Both the position numbers and the translations under genes were made by a program. Below, piece after piece: positions 21,900 to 32,499 of a stretch of DNA of 64,000 nucleotides. The notes below the pieces were generated by a model, which made no database searches, was not told where the DNA came from, and saw nothing but the letters and a program-made list of their open reading frames with translations. The stretch is from Nectonema munidae (Eukaryota > Nematomorpha > Nectonematoida > Nectonematidae). Position 1 is the first letter of the stretch; every line of letters begins with the position of its first letter. The stretch spans positions 868,001-932,000 of the forward strand of contig JAUIRK010001040.1 of NCBI GenBank assembly GCA_030549495.1, written 5' to 3'.

Positions 21900-23060
21900 A
21901 AAGTAAAGTAAGTTTTCAATACCTGAAGAAAACACCAGATATTTGGATAGCTCGAGGTGACATTCGCCTGTAAGTGGTTATGCCATCCTTCCAAGGAATT
22001 AATTGTTCGTAGTAAATTGTTGCATAGGCGCCCATGCATGTTCCACATGGAAATAGGAAAGAGTGGGTTTCTTCTGTTACGTCGTCGTATTCTACCAATA
22101 TAAGTATCTTCAGAGTAGTCAACTATTGGATCTGCTTCATGGCATATATTTTCTTGTAATTCTTCAAATGCTTCTACAACATTGTCTTCAGGCACAAAAG
22201 CCAAGACTGGTATCGTGCAAATGTTTAAAGCAAACTCAACATCATTTAAATATCTTGATTGTACCTTCCGATAAACTGCTTGACACAGATGAAAATAACA
22301 CCCCTTAATAATTGCATTTGGAAAAATTTCGTTAAGTGCATTCTTTGCAGCGCTTTCATAATCAATCATAATACTAGATAGGTTAAGTCTAGGGTTAATA
22401 GCTCGAAGTTGGCTAAAAAGTTCTTCATAGAAATTAAACAATGAATAGAATATAGTTGGTAAAACAGTTCAGGTACTACTTTGAAGGTACCATCGCAAAA
22501 CCACTCACTTGAAGATTGCAAGAGTTGCATATTATTGTCAGTAGAAAACATAAGTATACGGTTCTCACTGCCTCCATTATCATAAAGTAAGAAATTTTTC
22601 TCCTTGCATGTTTTTGTATATTCATCTGGAATGCCCATGTCAAACAAGTTTCTCGGTATTGGATGCGGTGCGTGTATAGCTTGTTTATATCTTCTGATTG
22701 AACGTCTAATAGTGCTCATAGCCGGCAACTGAAGAGACTCCTTCCTAGATATTCTGCAAACTTTGTGTTAAAATCTGTTGTGAAGTTTCATGGGTTGTAA
22801 TAGCTTCTCCTTCATTTCATCACGTAAAGATAGGAGATCTTGACGAAAACTATCTGAAGCGTGAGTATGCTCGTGTCTCTCGCTTATTATTCGATCTCCA
22901 CACACAGTAATTTTGGCCTTGCAGTTGTGTCGACGGCGTTCACATTCTTAGAACGTATTTCCAGATGGCAAGTCCTTGTTCTTAACGTAAACGTAAGCAT
23001 TAAAGCAAAGCTTCAAGCCTCCACGTTGCGTTTCAACAAAATCCATGGGTTGAAACTTGA
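21900..23060 (-). pseudogene. MULE transposase with FLYWCH zinc finger, broken
   Basis: On the minus strand the order is a FLYWCH-type DNA-binding region (FVETQRGGLKLCFNAYVYVK at about 23045-22986, then ECERRRHNCKAKITVCGDRI and a RHEHTHA ending), a linker with LPAMSTIRRSIRRYKQ, the entry to the DDE domain (NFLLYDNGG, WFCDGTFKVVPELFYQLYSI with the first Asp), then MIDYESAAKNALNEIFPNA (second Asp), KGCYFHLCQAVYRK (the C..H motif), TYIGRIRRRNRR, MWNMHGR and EGWHNHLQANVTSSYP. This is the full MULE transposase order. Disruptions I see are a stop replacing the FLYWCH Trp (about 22950), a shift near 22770 and a shift near 22437. Confidence 0.9.
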
Positions 23061-23388
23061 AATCAAATAGGTAGTGAAAATATAATTTTTGAGTACAAGA
23101 TTAGCCCAAGTAAATGAGGGCTATGGTTTTTCTATCACTATCAAAAATAAATGAGTTATATTATTAGTATAAGATGACCATGGTAGTTTACAAAGCAAAA
23201 TAGTAAACTTACACTTATATAAAAACTCTTTTGTAATAAACAGAGAGAGAGAGAGACAATGAAAAAATATAGGAATACCTCAAAATGTGAAACGTATCAA
23301 ATCTGTATCAAATGCCATTATGGTGTTTTTTCATCTGTGCCATAAATTTGAATTGAAGGCAATATTTTTTAAGATGCACATTAATGAT

Positions 23389-23660
23389 TTACCACGAACA
23401 ATTAATTACTTGGAAGGATGGCATAACCACTTACAGGCGAACATGACCTCGAGCTATCCAAATATCTGGCGTTTTCTTCAGGTATTGAAAACGGAACAAA
23501 CTCTAAATGACACAATCAGTGCAGGATTTTGGAAATCGAGAAGTAACAGATTTTTTGAGAGGAATAGCATACAATTTAAAATTTTAGTTTTTCTTGCTAT
23601 TTTTAATGAACACAATTTTGTTTTATCGATAAATTACCTTTGCTTTCACAAATAAAACCA
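23389..23660 (+). pseudogene. Inverted second copy of the MULE transposase 3' end
   Basis: The plus strand encodes TINYLEGWHNHLQANMTSSY, PNIWRFLQVLKTEQTLND and TISAGFWKSRSNRFFERN. This is the same C-terminal region as the minus-strand gene at 21900-22010, but it continues further. About 95 of 101 aligned bases agree with the left copy. It cannot encode an enzyme on its own and forms the inner part of the right arm of the element. Confidence 0.85.
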
Positions 23661-23859
23661 GTTTTGTTAACTTTACTTTTATTTTACCTTTAAAAAATTA
23701 CTATCAACTTATCGCTTTTTTTCTCATAGATTGATATGTAGTAAAATATTGCATGAAACGATACAATTATAACATACTTATCGGGCATTTTTCCCATGGC
23801 ACTTGTCCTATCTGACAGTTGTCCATCGGGCAGTTGTCCGAATACCATATCAAATGAAG

Positions 23860-24449
23860 GCGAAATTTATATAAAAAAAAGTATTTCAAATATCCATTTC
23901 AAGACCTAACGATAATAAAACCGAAAAGTAATATTGAAAGACTACTCAATATTGAAAGGCTACTCACACGCTAAACAAGTCTTCTAAGAAATTGAAAGAA
24001 TTAAGATTGATTGAGGGGTGAAGTTATTGATCGGACACAACGCGATTTTACTGTATCTAAATATCTTTCACTGTCGATTACATTCTATTTTATAAGAGGA
24101 ATTTTAAAGAGATATCGGCATCATACACACTTTTTCTTTAAAAATTAGATGCGCACATCTTGCTTATATATTAATTTTATATAATTATATAGCATACTAC
24201 TCTTTGCATTTTATAACTTTCGTTTTGGAATTGTTTGAATATTTGCGATTTCAAAAATGCGTCTTAAATTCTGTCTGCTTTTTCATTCGAAATAATTTGT
24301 TGACCTCTTTGACACAGATTTGTACTTTAAAATATATTTAACTTATCTTTCATTCGATAACCTTTCTTTTTTCGGACTTTAAGGTAGTGTGTTTTTATCA
24401 ATAAAATTTAATTTTTGTTTTAATGATAATCTTTTATTTTTGTTTTCAG
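23860..24449. other. Upstream region and probable first intron of TIM44
   Basis: No coding sequence. It ends in a consensus acceptor (TTTTTGTTTTCAG, ending 24449), so an untranslated 5' exon should lie upstream. I could not place it. Confidence 0.4.
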
Positions 24450-24495
24450 TGATCCACCATCTTTTCATTTGAAATATTTAATTTCCCCGAAAATC

Positions 24496-25848
24496 ATGCT
24501 CACTTTATCTAGACGCACTTTTAAAGCTCTTTCAACGAATCTCTCCAAAAGAAATGCGTATTATCTTTTCGCTCTATCTACTGAAAGTAGTAACTGCGCT
24601 GAGCATAGGAATGCTGTTTTGCTTTTGAATTGTAGAAGGCTCTCCTTCATTCCCCAAAAAAAGAAGAATTTCATTCAAGAACTCCTAGAAAATGTGCGCA
24701 AAGAGTTGTCACAAAATCAAGAGTTGAAAGAGAATCTGAAGAAGTTTCGAGAAGAAGCTGCCAAGCTGGAAAAGTCGGAGTCTTTGCAAGCAGCTCGCAA
24801 TAAATACGCCCATTTGGAGGCCGAGACCCTGCGAAGTTCCAGTCGCTTGAAAGCGAACGTGGAAGCGCTCCGTGACCGAATCAACGAGTGCGTGGACGCT
24901 GCTCAACGAAGCGAAGCGATGAAGAGAGTGAGTGAAGTGGCAGACGAGATTTCGAAGCAGGCTAAGGATTTGGCTGAAGCGGCTTCAAAGTCGGGCGTGT
25001 TCTCGAAGGACGGTGCCTTGAAACTGGATGCGCTGAGGGCTGTCGTAGAGGGTGTTCGCACTGTGAGTGACGAACTCAACCAAAAACACAGCCTCAGAAA
25101 TCAGATGTACAAGCCGTTGCACGTTTTACGCAAGAGGAAGGAGCATGTGAACTGCTCGCAAGAAATCGCCCCGGATCCCCACTCCAGTCAAATCAAACTG
25201 CACAAGGACTCCGTCATATTCGAGAGCTGGGAGAAGTGGAAGAACAGCAGTGCCACTCTCAACCGCTTGTACGACTGGAAGTGCCGAGTGGATGAGAGTG
25301 AGAACGTTGCTGCTCGTGGTGCTCGATTTATCTCCCACTCCGTATACAACATCTTTTCTTCCGTCTTCACTAATTCTGAAGTTTCCGAAGTCATGACGCA
25401 AATTCTGAAAACAGAGCCCACTTTTACTAAGGCGCGTTTCCTAGAGCACTGCCACGCCAACATCATACCCAATATCTTGGAAGCCCTTCTACGCGGTGAT
25501 TTGGACATCTTGAAGGATTGGTGCCATGAGGCAGCGTTTGGAGTTTTATCTACTCCAATCAAGCAACATTTCACTCTAGGCTACCACCTCGACTCCCAGC
25601 TCCTTGACATCTCCAACATAGACATTGTTTCTGGCAAAATGATGGAACAAGGACCTGTTCTCGTCATCACTTTTGAAAGTCAGCAAATCATGTCAGTCAA
25701 AAATTCAGTCAATGAAGTGGTGGAAGGCGATGACAATAAAGTATTACGCATGCAGAATGTCTGGGTGTTGTGTCGAGACAGGGAAGAGTTCAACCCATTG
25801 GCAGCGTGGCGCTTGATTGACATATCTATGCAAGCGATGAATAACTAG
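24496..25848 (+). CDS. TIMM44: Mitochondrial import inner membrane translocase subunit TIM44
   Basis: A 450-residue protein, the usual Tim44 length. The ATG at 24496 follows an acceptor at 24449; an in-frame extension upstream has no ATG. Residues 1-50 form a basic, Ser/Arg-rich presequence (MLTLSRRTFKALSTNLSKRN). Residues 55-200 are a charged helical region starting KKNFIQELLENVRKEL, which in the family contacts mtHsp70 and the TIM23 channel. Residues about 298-445 are the Tim44-like membrane-binding domain (EPTFTKARFLEHCHANIIPN, then ALLRGDLDILKDWCHEAAF, and the closing WRLIDISMQAM). Tim44 docks the import motor at TIM23 on the matrix side of the inner membrane. The coding sequence is intact in one exon and much less AT-rich than its surroundings, consistent with a functional gene or, less likely, an expressed retrocopy. 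Confidence 0.95.
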   Translation: MLTLSRRTFKALSTNLSKRNAYYLFALSTESSNCAEHRNAVLLLNCRRLSFIPQKKKNFIQELLENVRKELSQNQELKENLKKFREEAAKLEKSESLQAARNKYAHLEAETLRSSSRLKANVEALRDRINECVDAAQRSEAMKRVSEVADEISKQAKDLAEAASKSGVFSKDGALKLDALRAVVEGVRTVSDELNQKHSLRNQMYKPLHVLRKRKEHVNCSQEIAPDPHSSQIKLHKDSVIFESWEKWKNSSATLNRLYDWKCRVDESENVAARGARFISHSVYNIFSSVFTNSEVSEVMTQILKTEPTFTKARFLEHCHANIIPNILEALLRGDLDILKDWCHEAAFGVLSTPIKQHFTLGYHLDSQLLDISNIDIVSGKMMEQGPVLVITFESQQIMSVKNSVNEVVEGDDNKVLRMQNVWVLCRDREEFNPLAAWRLIDISMQAMNN

Positions 25849-25933
25849 TCATTTTTTACAAGGCTATTGTGCGGTTTTAATTCTAAAACACATTTGTCGT
25901 TGACATATTTTCGGTGCAACTTGAGATATATTG

Positions 25934-25939
25934 AATAAA
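25934..25939 (+). terminator. Polyadenylation signal of TIM44
   Basis: AATAAA 86 bp after the stop codon, followed by T-rich sequence (TTTTTTTTCTC near 25970). Confidence 0.7.
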
Positions 25940-26189
25940 TCTTATCCTTGCTTCTCCAGCATGTTATTTTTTTTTCTCTTTTATGTAGTAATTTATAAAA
26001 AGCTAAACTGGTGTTTTAAAATCTTTGTTTTTTCATGTGTACACATTAACAGTGGCGTTAATAAGATGATCTCTATTAAGCTTTTGGCATAGTTTGACAT
26101 AAGCAGTAACGCAGAAGGTGATTTTTATTATTTTTACTTTTACGACACTGTTGCTAGTACACATGTCTAAATCAAGGGAGCGATCTCAA

Positions 26190-28195
26190 CACTAGAATGG
26201 CCATAGTGTCAAAATTGACATTTTTCAAAACAAAACTTTATTCGACACCATACTCAAACTTATATGAAAACTTTATTATTTTTACAAAAAGTACAAATAA
26301 ACAAAAATCATACACATAACATACAGCACACAACTACATCATATCATACAATACTTATAATAATAAACATAAAAAGCTAAACCGGAAGGTAAACACCATG
26401 CAAGTACAATTTTCCCAGCAAATGAGGTTATTCGTAGAAATGATTGACAGGACAGACTGGTGCCATTTGAAGCTTATTTTTTCTTTATGTAGAGTTACAC
26501 TTTATATAATTTTTGTTATTCAATATATATACATAACTTCAAGACACTTTTATCATGTATTCGAGCACTTCTGATGATGATATCTGTTCTTCTTCGTCTT
26601 GTCAAACTTTATTTTCATTAAATAATACCAACTATCTGACTCCTCTTCAACTTCTTCGTTGATTTCACTTGTGAATGATGACTCGTTTGCTTCTTCAAAT
26701 ATACAAAGTAAAGATGGAAACAAATGAAAAACTTTCACTGTAGCACGGAAAGGACCAAGCAACTTCAGTAACATTTTTAGAGTGACATTTTTAGTCCTTT
26801 TGTTTATTCGTTTGCAAAAATGCAGTAGCTGAGTCGCCACACACAGCATGGAAGATTTTTGTAAATGAAACCATACCTCGAAAAATAGCAAGGTATACAA
26901 ACTTAGAAGCTGTCAATCAAAAAATTGATCTAAATCTCAGTTCAGAATTGATAAGCTTGAAGCTTTTATTGCTCTACAATATTCATGGGGTTTGTACGGT
27001 AAGACACACTCTTGATTTTTTGTGGAATCAAACTTACGGACCAAAAATATTAAACGAAACAATTTCAAGAAATACTTTCAAATCAATCTTGAAATGTTTG
27101 AGTTTCGATTGACAAATTTTCACGAAAGTCGCGTAAGGTTTTCATAAATTCTTCTGATCATATTTTTCTTTCCAACTGCTTGACTTCCCACACACCTAAC
27201 TTCAGTCTCACAATAGATGAGGAACTGATACCTCTGAAAGCTAGATGTCTTTTTATTAATTTTATGCCCAATAAACCAGATAAGTTTGGAATTAAATTCT
27301 GTTTATTGGTTGATGTTGAAAACACGTATGTTTTGAATATTATTCCCTACTTAGGGGCTCAAGAAAAAAATCAAAGAGATGGAAAAGGCTTGGCAGAAGA
27401 TGTAGTATTGAAACTGATAAAAGAATTTCAAAATAAAGCCTACAATATAACAGCAGATAATTTCTTTAGCTGTATTCTTTTGATTGAAAAGTTGAATTAA
27501 ACAAAAACTACTTATCTTGGTGCAATTAGATCTAATCGTATAGGTATTACAAAAGACATGACATTGCCAGTAAAAGGGAAAAAATCCTTTACTTCAATAA
27601 AGATAAGAACTATGTTTGTCAATCATCAGCTTAAAAATAACAAATGCGTCAACTTTTATTCAACAATGCTCCTTCTATTTCCGAAAATGAAAGCAAAAAC
27701 CAAATGTTGAGTGTGGATATAGTTGATCAGATGTTTGAAAATTTGCACTGTGCTTCAAGGCCTTTAGCTGTTTCGGCAAATATTTTGGACCTCTCATTGT
27801 TAAATGCTTTGATTATATCTATAAACTAGTTTCAAAAAAACAAATATCGCGTAAAAAGTTCTTGATTTTACTTTTAGAAGAATTAAGAAAATCTTATATG
27901 GATAGAATGAAAAAAACAATGAATTTCAAATAACATCGGATTCAATATCTAAAAAACGAAAAAAATGCTCAAAAAAGGAACGTATCAATAACAGCGTGAG
28001 TGTTTGTCATTTGTGTTCAAAAACGACGCGTGGTAAGTCTTCTATCCCGAATTCAAATCAAGCATAACGTGCTTATTTAAAAATGTTCATAAATAAATTT
28101 TTTTCTTGTAGGTTTTTTTTCTATCTCTTTGTTTTCAGTGTCGATTTCGACACTTTGGCCTAAATAGGTAGTGCAATTATCTGGTCATTCTAGTG
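26190..28195 (+). mobile_element. piggyBac-type transposon, full span, broken
   Basis: Ends are inverted: CACTAGAATGGCCATAGTGT on the left, and on the minus strand of the right end CACTAGAATGACCAGATAAT. The right flank is TTAA (28196-28199) and the left flank TCAA (26186-26189), a mutated TTAA. Just inside the ends are small palindromes (GTGTCAAAATTGACA on the left; GTGTCGATTTCGACAC on the right), the subterminal repeats expected of the family. Length 2.0 kb. Confidence 0.9.
26555..28060 (+). pseudogene. piggyBac transposase
   Basis: The ATG at 26555 begins an acidic N terminus (MYSSTSDDDICSSSSC). Remains of the N-terminal domain follow at 26830-27110 (SPHTAWKIFVNETI, then LLLYNIHGV, then YGPKILNETISRNTFKSILK). 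The DDE region at 27180-27500 is one intact frame: LTIDEELIPLKARCLFINFM with the first Asp, then KFGIKFCLLVDVENTYVLNI, and ITADNFFSCILLIEKL with the second Asp. A later frame gives VDIVDQMF (the usual G.VD..D motif). The C terminus has CHLCSKTTRGKS, the cysteine-rich finger. At least five stops or shifts break it. Confidence 0.9.
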
Positions 28196-28199
28196 TTAA

Positions 28200-29050
28200 T
28201 CATCGATTGGGAGATTAACAACAAAGCGATCGCTATACTTTTGGGCAATTTTTTTGTTTATAATATCGAAGTATAGTGTTATCTATAAATGAATCAAAAA
28301 ATTGTGTTTTGAAATTGCATTCAATTTTAGACGTATATCAGTGCTCTGGCAAGACCACGGGAGATAGCAAAAAGAAATAACGAAATGTATAGGAAGTATA
28401 TGTAACATACAGTGTATGACGCCTTTGCCAAACACACTATATTAGTTGTCTGGGACACCCACAGCAAGACATGTTTGAATTTTACGTCTAGAAAAAGGCC
28501 TTAAGAGTCATCATATTTGACAAGCTAAGTGAGAATCATGCTAATCTTCAAGTAAATCGGATTAAAATTAGTTTTTATTAAACTTTGAAAAATGATGTTT
28601 TTAGAAGTAATGAAAATTAACATTTGAAAACAGTATTTAGAGACTAAATTTAAGTCAGTTCTTATGATGCCTTTAACTTTCCCATTTCTAATTATTACTT
28701 TATGGGCTTTAAAATAATACAACTCACACATGAAAAATTTATAGTACTAAATCAAAACTTCTTATTTCCAAAATTGGATAGTTTTAGCAAAAATACCTTG
28801 TTTACTTTGAAAAACCAAATTTTTTTCCCATCTCATGATGATTAAATATATGCTTGTGCTAAGTAACTGAAAATTCCAAATAAGTTTTAATTAAATAACA
28901 ACTATGTCTTTTTACGAATTGAAATTGCCAAATGGGGAGACAGTGATAAAATAAACAATTAAAGACTTTCAGGGGATACGGATTTCTCTTAAAGTTTCAA
29001 AAAACTAGAAAAATTACTCTTAAAATAAAAACTTTAACTTTAAATACGCA
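28200..29050. other. Spacer
   Basis: No gene recognised. 28940-29050 resembles 55585-55690 (shared GACTTTCAG and TTTCTCTTAAAGTTTC stretches), so it is part of an interspersed repeat. Confidence 0.45.
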
Positions 29051-29051
29051 G

Positions 29052-29219
29052 AAATCAGTTTTGTTTCATTTATATTTCATTCCAAATTTTTAATACAATT
29101 TTTTGTCTAACCAGAGGTTAAAAACATACTCTATCAGTGCTTTCTTCACCATAATCTCTTAGATAAAAAAGTCTTATTAAAAATCTAGAATGAAATATAA
29201 ATGGAACAAAACTGATTTT
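29052..29219. repeat. Inverted repeat with about 44-bp arms
   Basis: The left arm AAATCAGTTTTGTTTCATTT continues to 29094. The right arm (29175-29219) reads, on the minus strand, AAATCAGTTTTGTTCCATTT and onward. About four differences separate the arms, with an 80-bp loop between. A single arm of the same sequence recurs at about 55710-55755. Confidence 0.8.
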
Positions 29220-29229
29220 GAGTATAATA

Positions 29230-31562
29230 CCTGTCTTTTCAGAAAATATTTTCATAAACTGAAACTTTATATATTTGTTGACTCCGTCATTGCCCGCAAT
29301 ACATTGAGTAAATTCAGATATATCTCTTCTTTCTTTTTACTACTCCTTCACAACGGTCAGTATGAGCATATATGCCGTAAAGCGGAATTATTGAAATTTC
29401 AATTCCCGCTCTCCCATGTAACACATTCGTGGCCCGAGCCAACAAAATTAAAAGTTTGAGTTTATGAAAGTATATTCTAAAAAAAACATTATTATCTTAC
29501 CCTAACCATAAGCCTAAGAAATCTCTCATCCTTTCTGAAAATATATTTTAAAAATTGTAATTATTTTCTTTTTTTCAAATGTTTAATAGTTGGTGATATA
29601 CTGTCAACAAATTGAAATATAGCGTAATCAAATCTTTGAAAGAAGTGACATATCCTTGCTAAGGTTAACATTTTGCAGGCACGCATAGATTTTGACCGTA
29701 AGTTTTTCCGATCAATCGCTATAGAGTGTCTACGCCATTTTAGCAATAATCATTTTTGGAGGTAGAAATATTTTAGTTTTTTTAATTTTTTTTCTTTTTT
29801 TTTTTATGAATTATTATTATATGAAATTTAAAAAAATAAATCATCCCCAAAAACGTGAAATGTAAAAATTTAAAATTGATAAAAAAATTTTAGCTTATAA
29901 ATTAAATTTGGAAAAGGATGAATGTTTGGAGGCATTTAGAGATGGTCATTATATTTTTATGCAGTTTTTCGTATTTTTAGAAATAATATGTTGGTACAGT
30001 TGACTACTTGTAATCTGGAAATCACTACTTTGGACCTTCTTTAAAATCCGGCACTTTGATTATTTCGGAAAATCTTTAATTTAGTAAAATTATTGAATGA
30101 TTGATTCAATTAACAACTGAGCATCTTGAAGGTTTACAAAATAAAAGTGTCATAAATGAAGAAGAACGAATGTGTCTTTATATCTTGCAAGTAAAACTAA
30201 TTGGAGAAAGACCAAAGCGCATAAAACAATAAGTTTAATGGAAATGGTCAAAAAATTATCTTGAACCAGTAGAATCCGTACATCTGAAAATTAACCTACA
30301 AATTCTAATGAGCAATAATTTTTTTGTTGTACTTTTAGTACTACCTGGCATTGAATTTTAGTTAGAGTCAAATTTATAGTGGAAGAAATCGAGCAAACAA
30401 AGTGTGAATTTTTTTTATTAAAAAAAGAATGACTAGACTAATTTGGAACGCCCGATTCCCAAGCATTTCGAACTAGTGATAGTCGACATTTCAATTGATA
30501 TTTGCAAAGAAGGCATCTGTCATTATTATAAATTTTTTACTGAAAAACAGCTAATTTTTTTTAATAAAAATTCCAATTCTCGAATATATTTTTGTAAAAA
30601 TAGTAAATAGAAGAATAATACTTTTCATGGATTCATACTGAGTATATTTGTTTAAATAATTATGGTATAAAAAGGAAGGAGGCATGCATTTTTCCCCTTA
30701 AAATAAAGTACATATTCATAAAAATAATATATTTTAATGCCTTCATATTTTGAATATCATATTTTGTGTGAAATTTGTTTTTTTTATAAAAAAAATATTT
30801 TTGTCAAAATCGAAATTTGTTCAAAATTGTTTAATAATAAAACAGACAACCGAAAACAATTATAGGAAGTAAAAAAAGAAGAATAAAAAATCGCTTGAAC
30901 AGGAAAATTAAATTTGCCCCCATTTTCTAACGGCATTTTGTATTGAGGAAAAATAAGATCACTTATTTTAAAAGCTTGATTGACATTAACCATATGTGCG
31001 CTTGATCCTCGGACCCATTACCACGCACTCCTCTTCCTTTGTCTTAGATCACCTCCATTTGATTCATGACTTTAACTTCCTTTCCTTGCAATAACTACGT
31101 AAATTGAAACAGTAAAAAGTTGAAATAAAAAAATAAATAAATATAAATGCATAAAATTTGATTGCAACTATAAAAAGTGAGAAGTATAAAAATTAATGCT
31201 TTTTTTAGTATGCACGCATATGCCCAGCACATCCATCGCTCTTTGCTGATAAATTGAAGCTTTTCTTCGACTCCAATTCTTCTCTTATTTATATACCGGT
31301 CATTTCTTGCTTTCAAGAAGTTTCTAACCCTGATAAATCACTTGTAAGTGTGAATTTTACAATTCCATCTCAATATATATTCGATTTATAGACCTATTTA
31401 GTCTTTTTGCAATTAATTCTATATGAATTAAAATTTTTGACTTTGCTGTCTCTATAATTATTTTGACATGTCCCCTTTTTATTTAAACTTTTTTTTGTTG
31501 ATATTTTGACTTTATTTTCAGATTAAATTGTTAAAAAAATTTCACAACGAATCAGGAATTAA

Positions 31563-31601
<39 letters not shown>

Positions 31602-32310
31602 AATTTTTGGTTATTTCTTCAATTTTTTTATTTATTTTTATACTAACAAAATTTTTTCACTGAAATTTTGCATTATCTTTTAAATTGACTTTTAATATTA
31701 TTCCAAAAAGCACATGTCTTTTCTTAGTTAGAATTGCAAAAGGACAAAATATAATTGCAAAAGGACAACGTAAAACTAAAAATGATATATATATATACAG
31801 TAGAGGAACAAATTTCTAAGGACTGTTTGGTATATTTCATTTTAACAGGGCTTAGTTAAAAAGGGAAAAAAGAGACTTCAAAAAAATTTAAACCTTAAAC
31901 CGGGCATCTCTTGGACCAGCAAAATTGACCGGTTTTTAGAGTTCGTGGTTTAGTTAAAAATTAAGCCAATCATCAAATTTACTTTGAATTTCTAATTAAT
32001 TTGAACTGTGAAAATTTGTTTAAGTTATATTTACTGAAAATTACTTATAAAAATACTCAGAAAGTTTAAATAGAAGGGTGACATGCCTTCAGATAAACGG
32101 GGTTTTGAAACCAGAAAAAAATAGTCTGTTTCCGGAGCAGAAATTGTCGGATTTTCAAGTTGTCAACTGTAAAAGATCAATGGTTCGATCTTTTAATCTT
32201 ATATTTGATAGGGACTACCCAAAATTTGATTTTCTTATACTTTTATATTGGGCCTTCCGACACAACTACGATGTATTTAAGTTGGGGTAGGTAAACTTTA
32301 GTGAAAGGGT
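29230..32310. other. AT-rich spacer
   Basis: Long stretch without recognisable coding sequence. It contains an (ATT)n microsatellite at 31563-31601. Confidence 0.45.
31563..31601. repeat. (ATT)n microsatellite
   Basis: About 13 uninterrupted ATT units. Confidence 0.95.
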
Positions 32311-32319
32311 CTTAGGTCT

Positions 32320-32490
32320 TTTTACGCGCTTGTGGAAGGTTGGTTAGATACTGGGTTTCGATAACTCAAGGTCTTGGCTTCGATCCCGCACCAGTCCTAC
32401 TTTCTTCATAGTTCGATACAAGCGGCACAATTGTGCCTTCTCGATGAAAACACCCTGTGCTATCCCTTACCCAAACCCTTATGGTAACAA
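32320..32490 (+). repeat. tRNA-derived SINE
   Basis: GGTTGGTTAGATACTGGGTT, then TCGATAACTCAAGGTC and TTGGCTTCGATCCCGCACC (B-box-like GGTTCGATCC with one change). The SINE body follows with TTCGATACAAGCGGCACAAT and TGTGCCTTCTCGAT. It matches 49150-49300 in the opposite orientation over nearly its full length. Confidence 0.75.
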
Positions 32491-32499
32491 ATTCTCGAG

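Larger units (their letters stand above)
21702..23846. mobile_element. MULE DNA transposon with long inverted ends
   Basis: The element is bracketed by 9-bp near-identical target duplications (TTATCAAAT 21693-21701; ATATCAAAT 23847-23855), the size typical of Mutator-like elements. The ends carry several GGACAA.TGCCC-type subrepeats (for instance GGGCAATTGCCCGACTGACA on the left) and are inverted with respect to each other. The inverted arms continue inward well past the subrepeats: left 21702 to about 22010, right 23846 down to about 23389. The left arm lacks about 180 bp present in the right arm. The arms include the 3' end of the transposase gene. Confidence 0.9.

Noticed and set aside
24709-25574. 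Minus-strand open frames of 65-128 codons across TIM44
   Set aside because: They lie entirely opposite the TIM44 coding sequence and show no domain; shadows of codon bias.
26553-26900. 115-codon minus-strand frame in the piggyBac
   Set aside because: It is antisense to the transposase N-terminal part that starts at 26555 on the plus strand.
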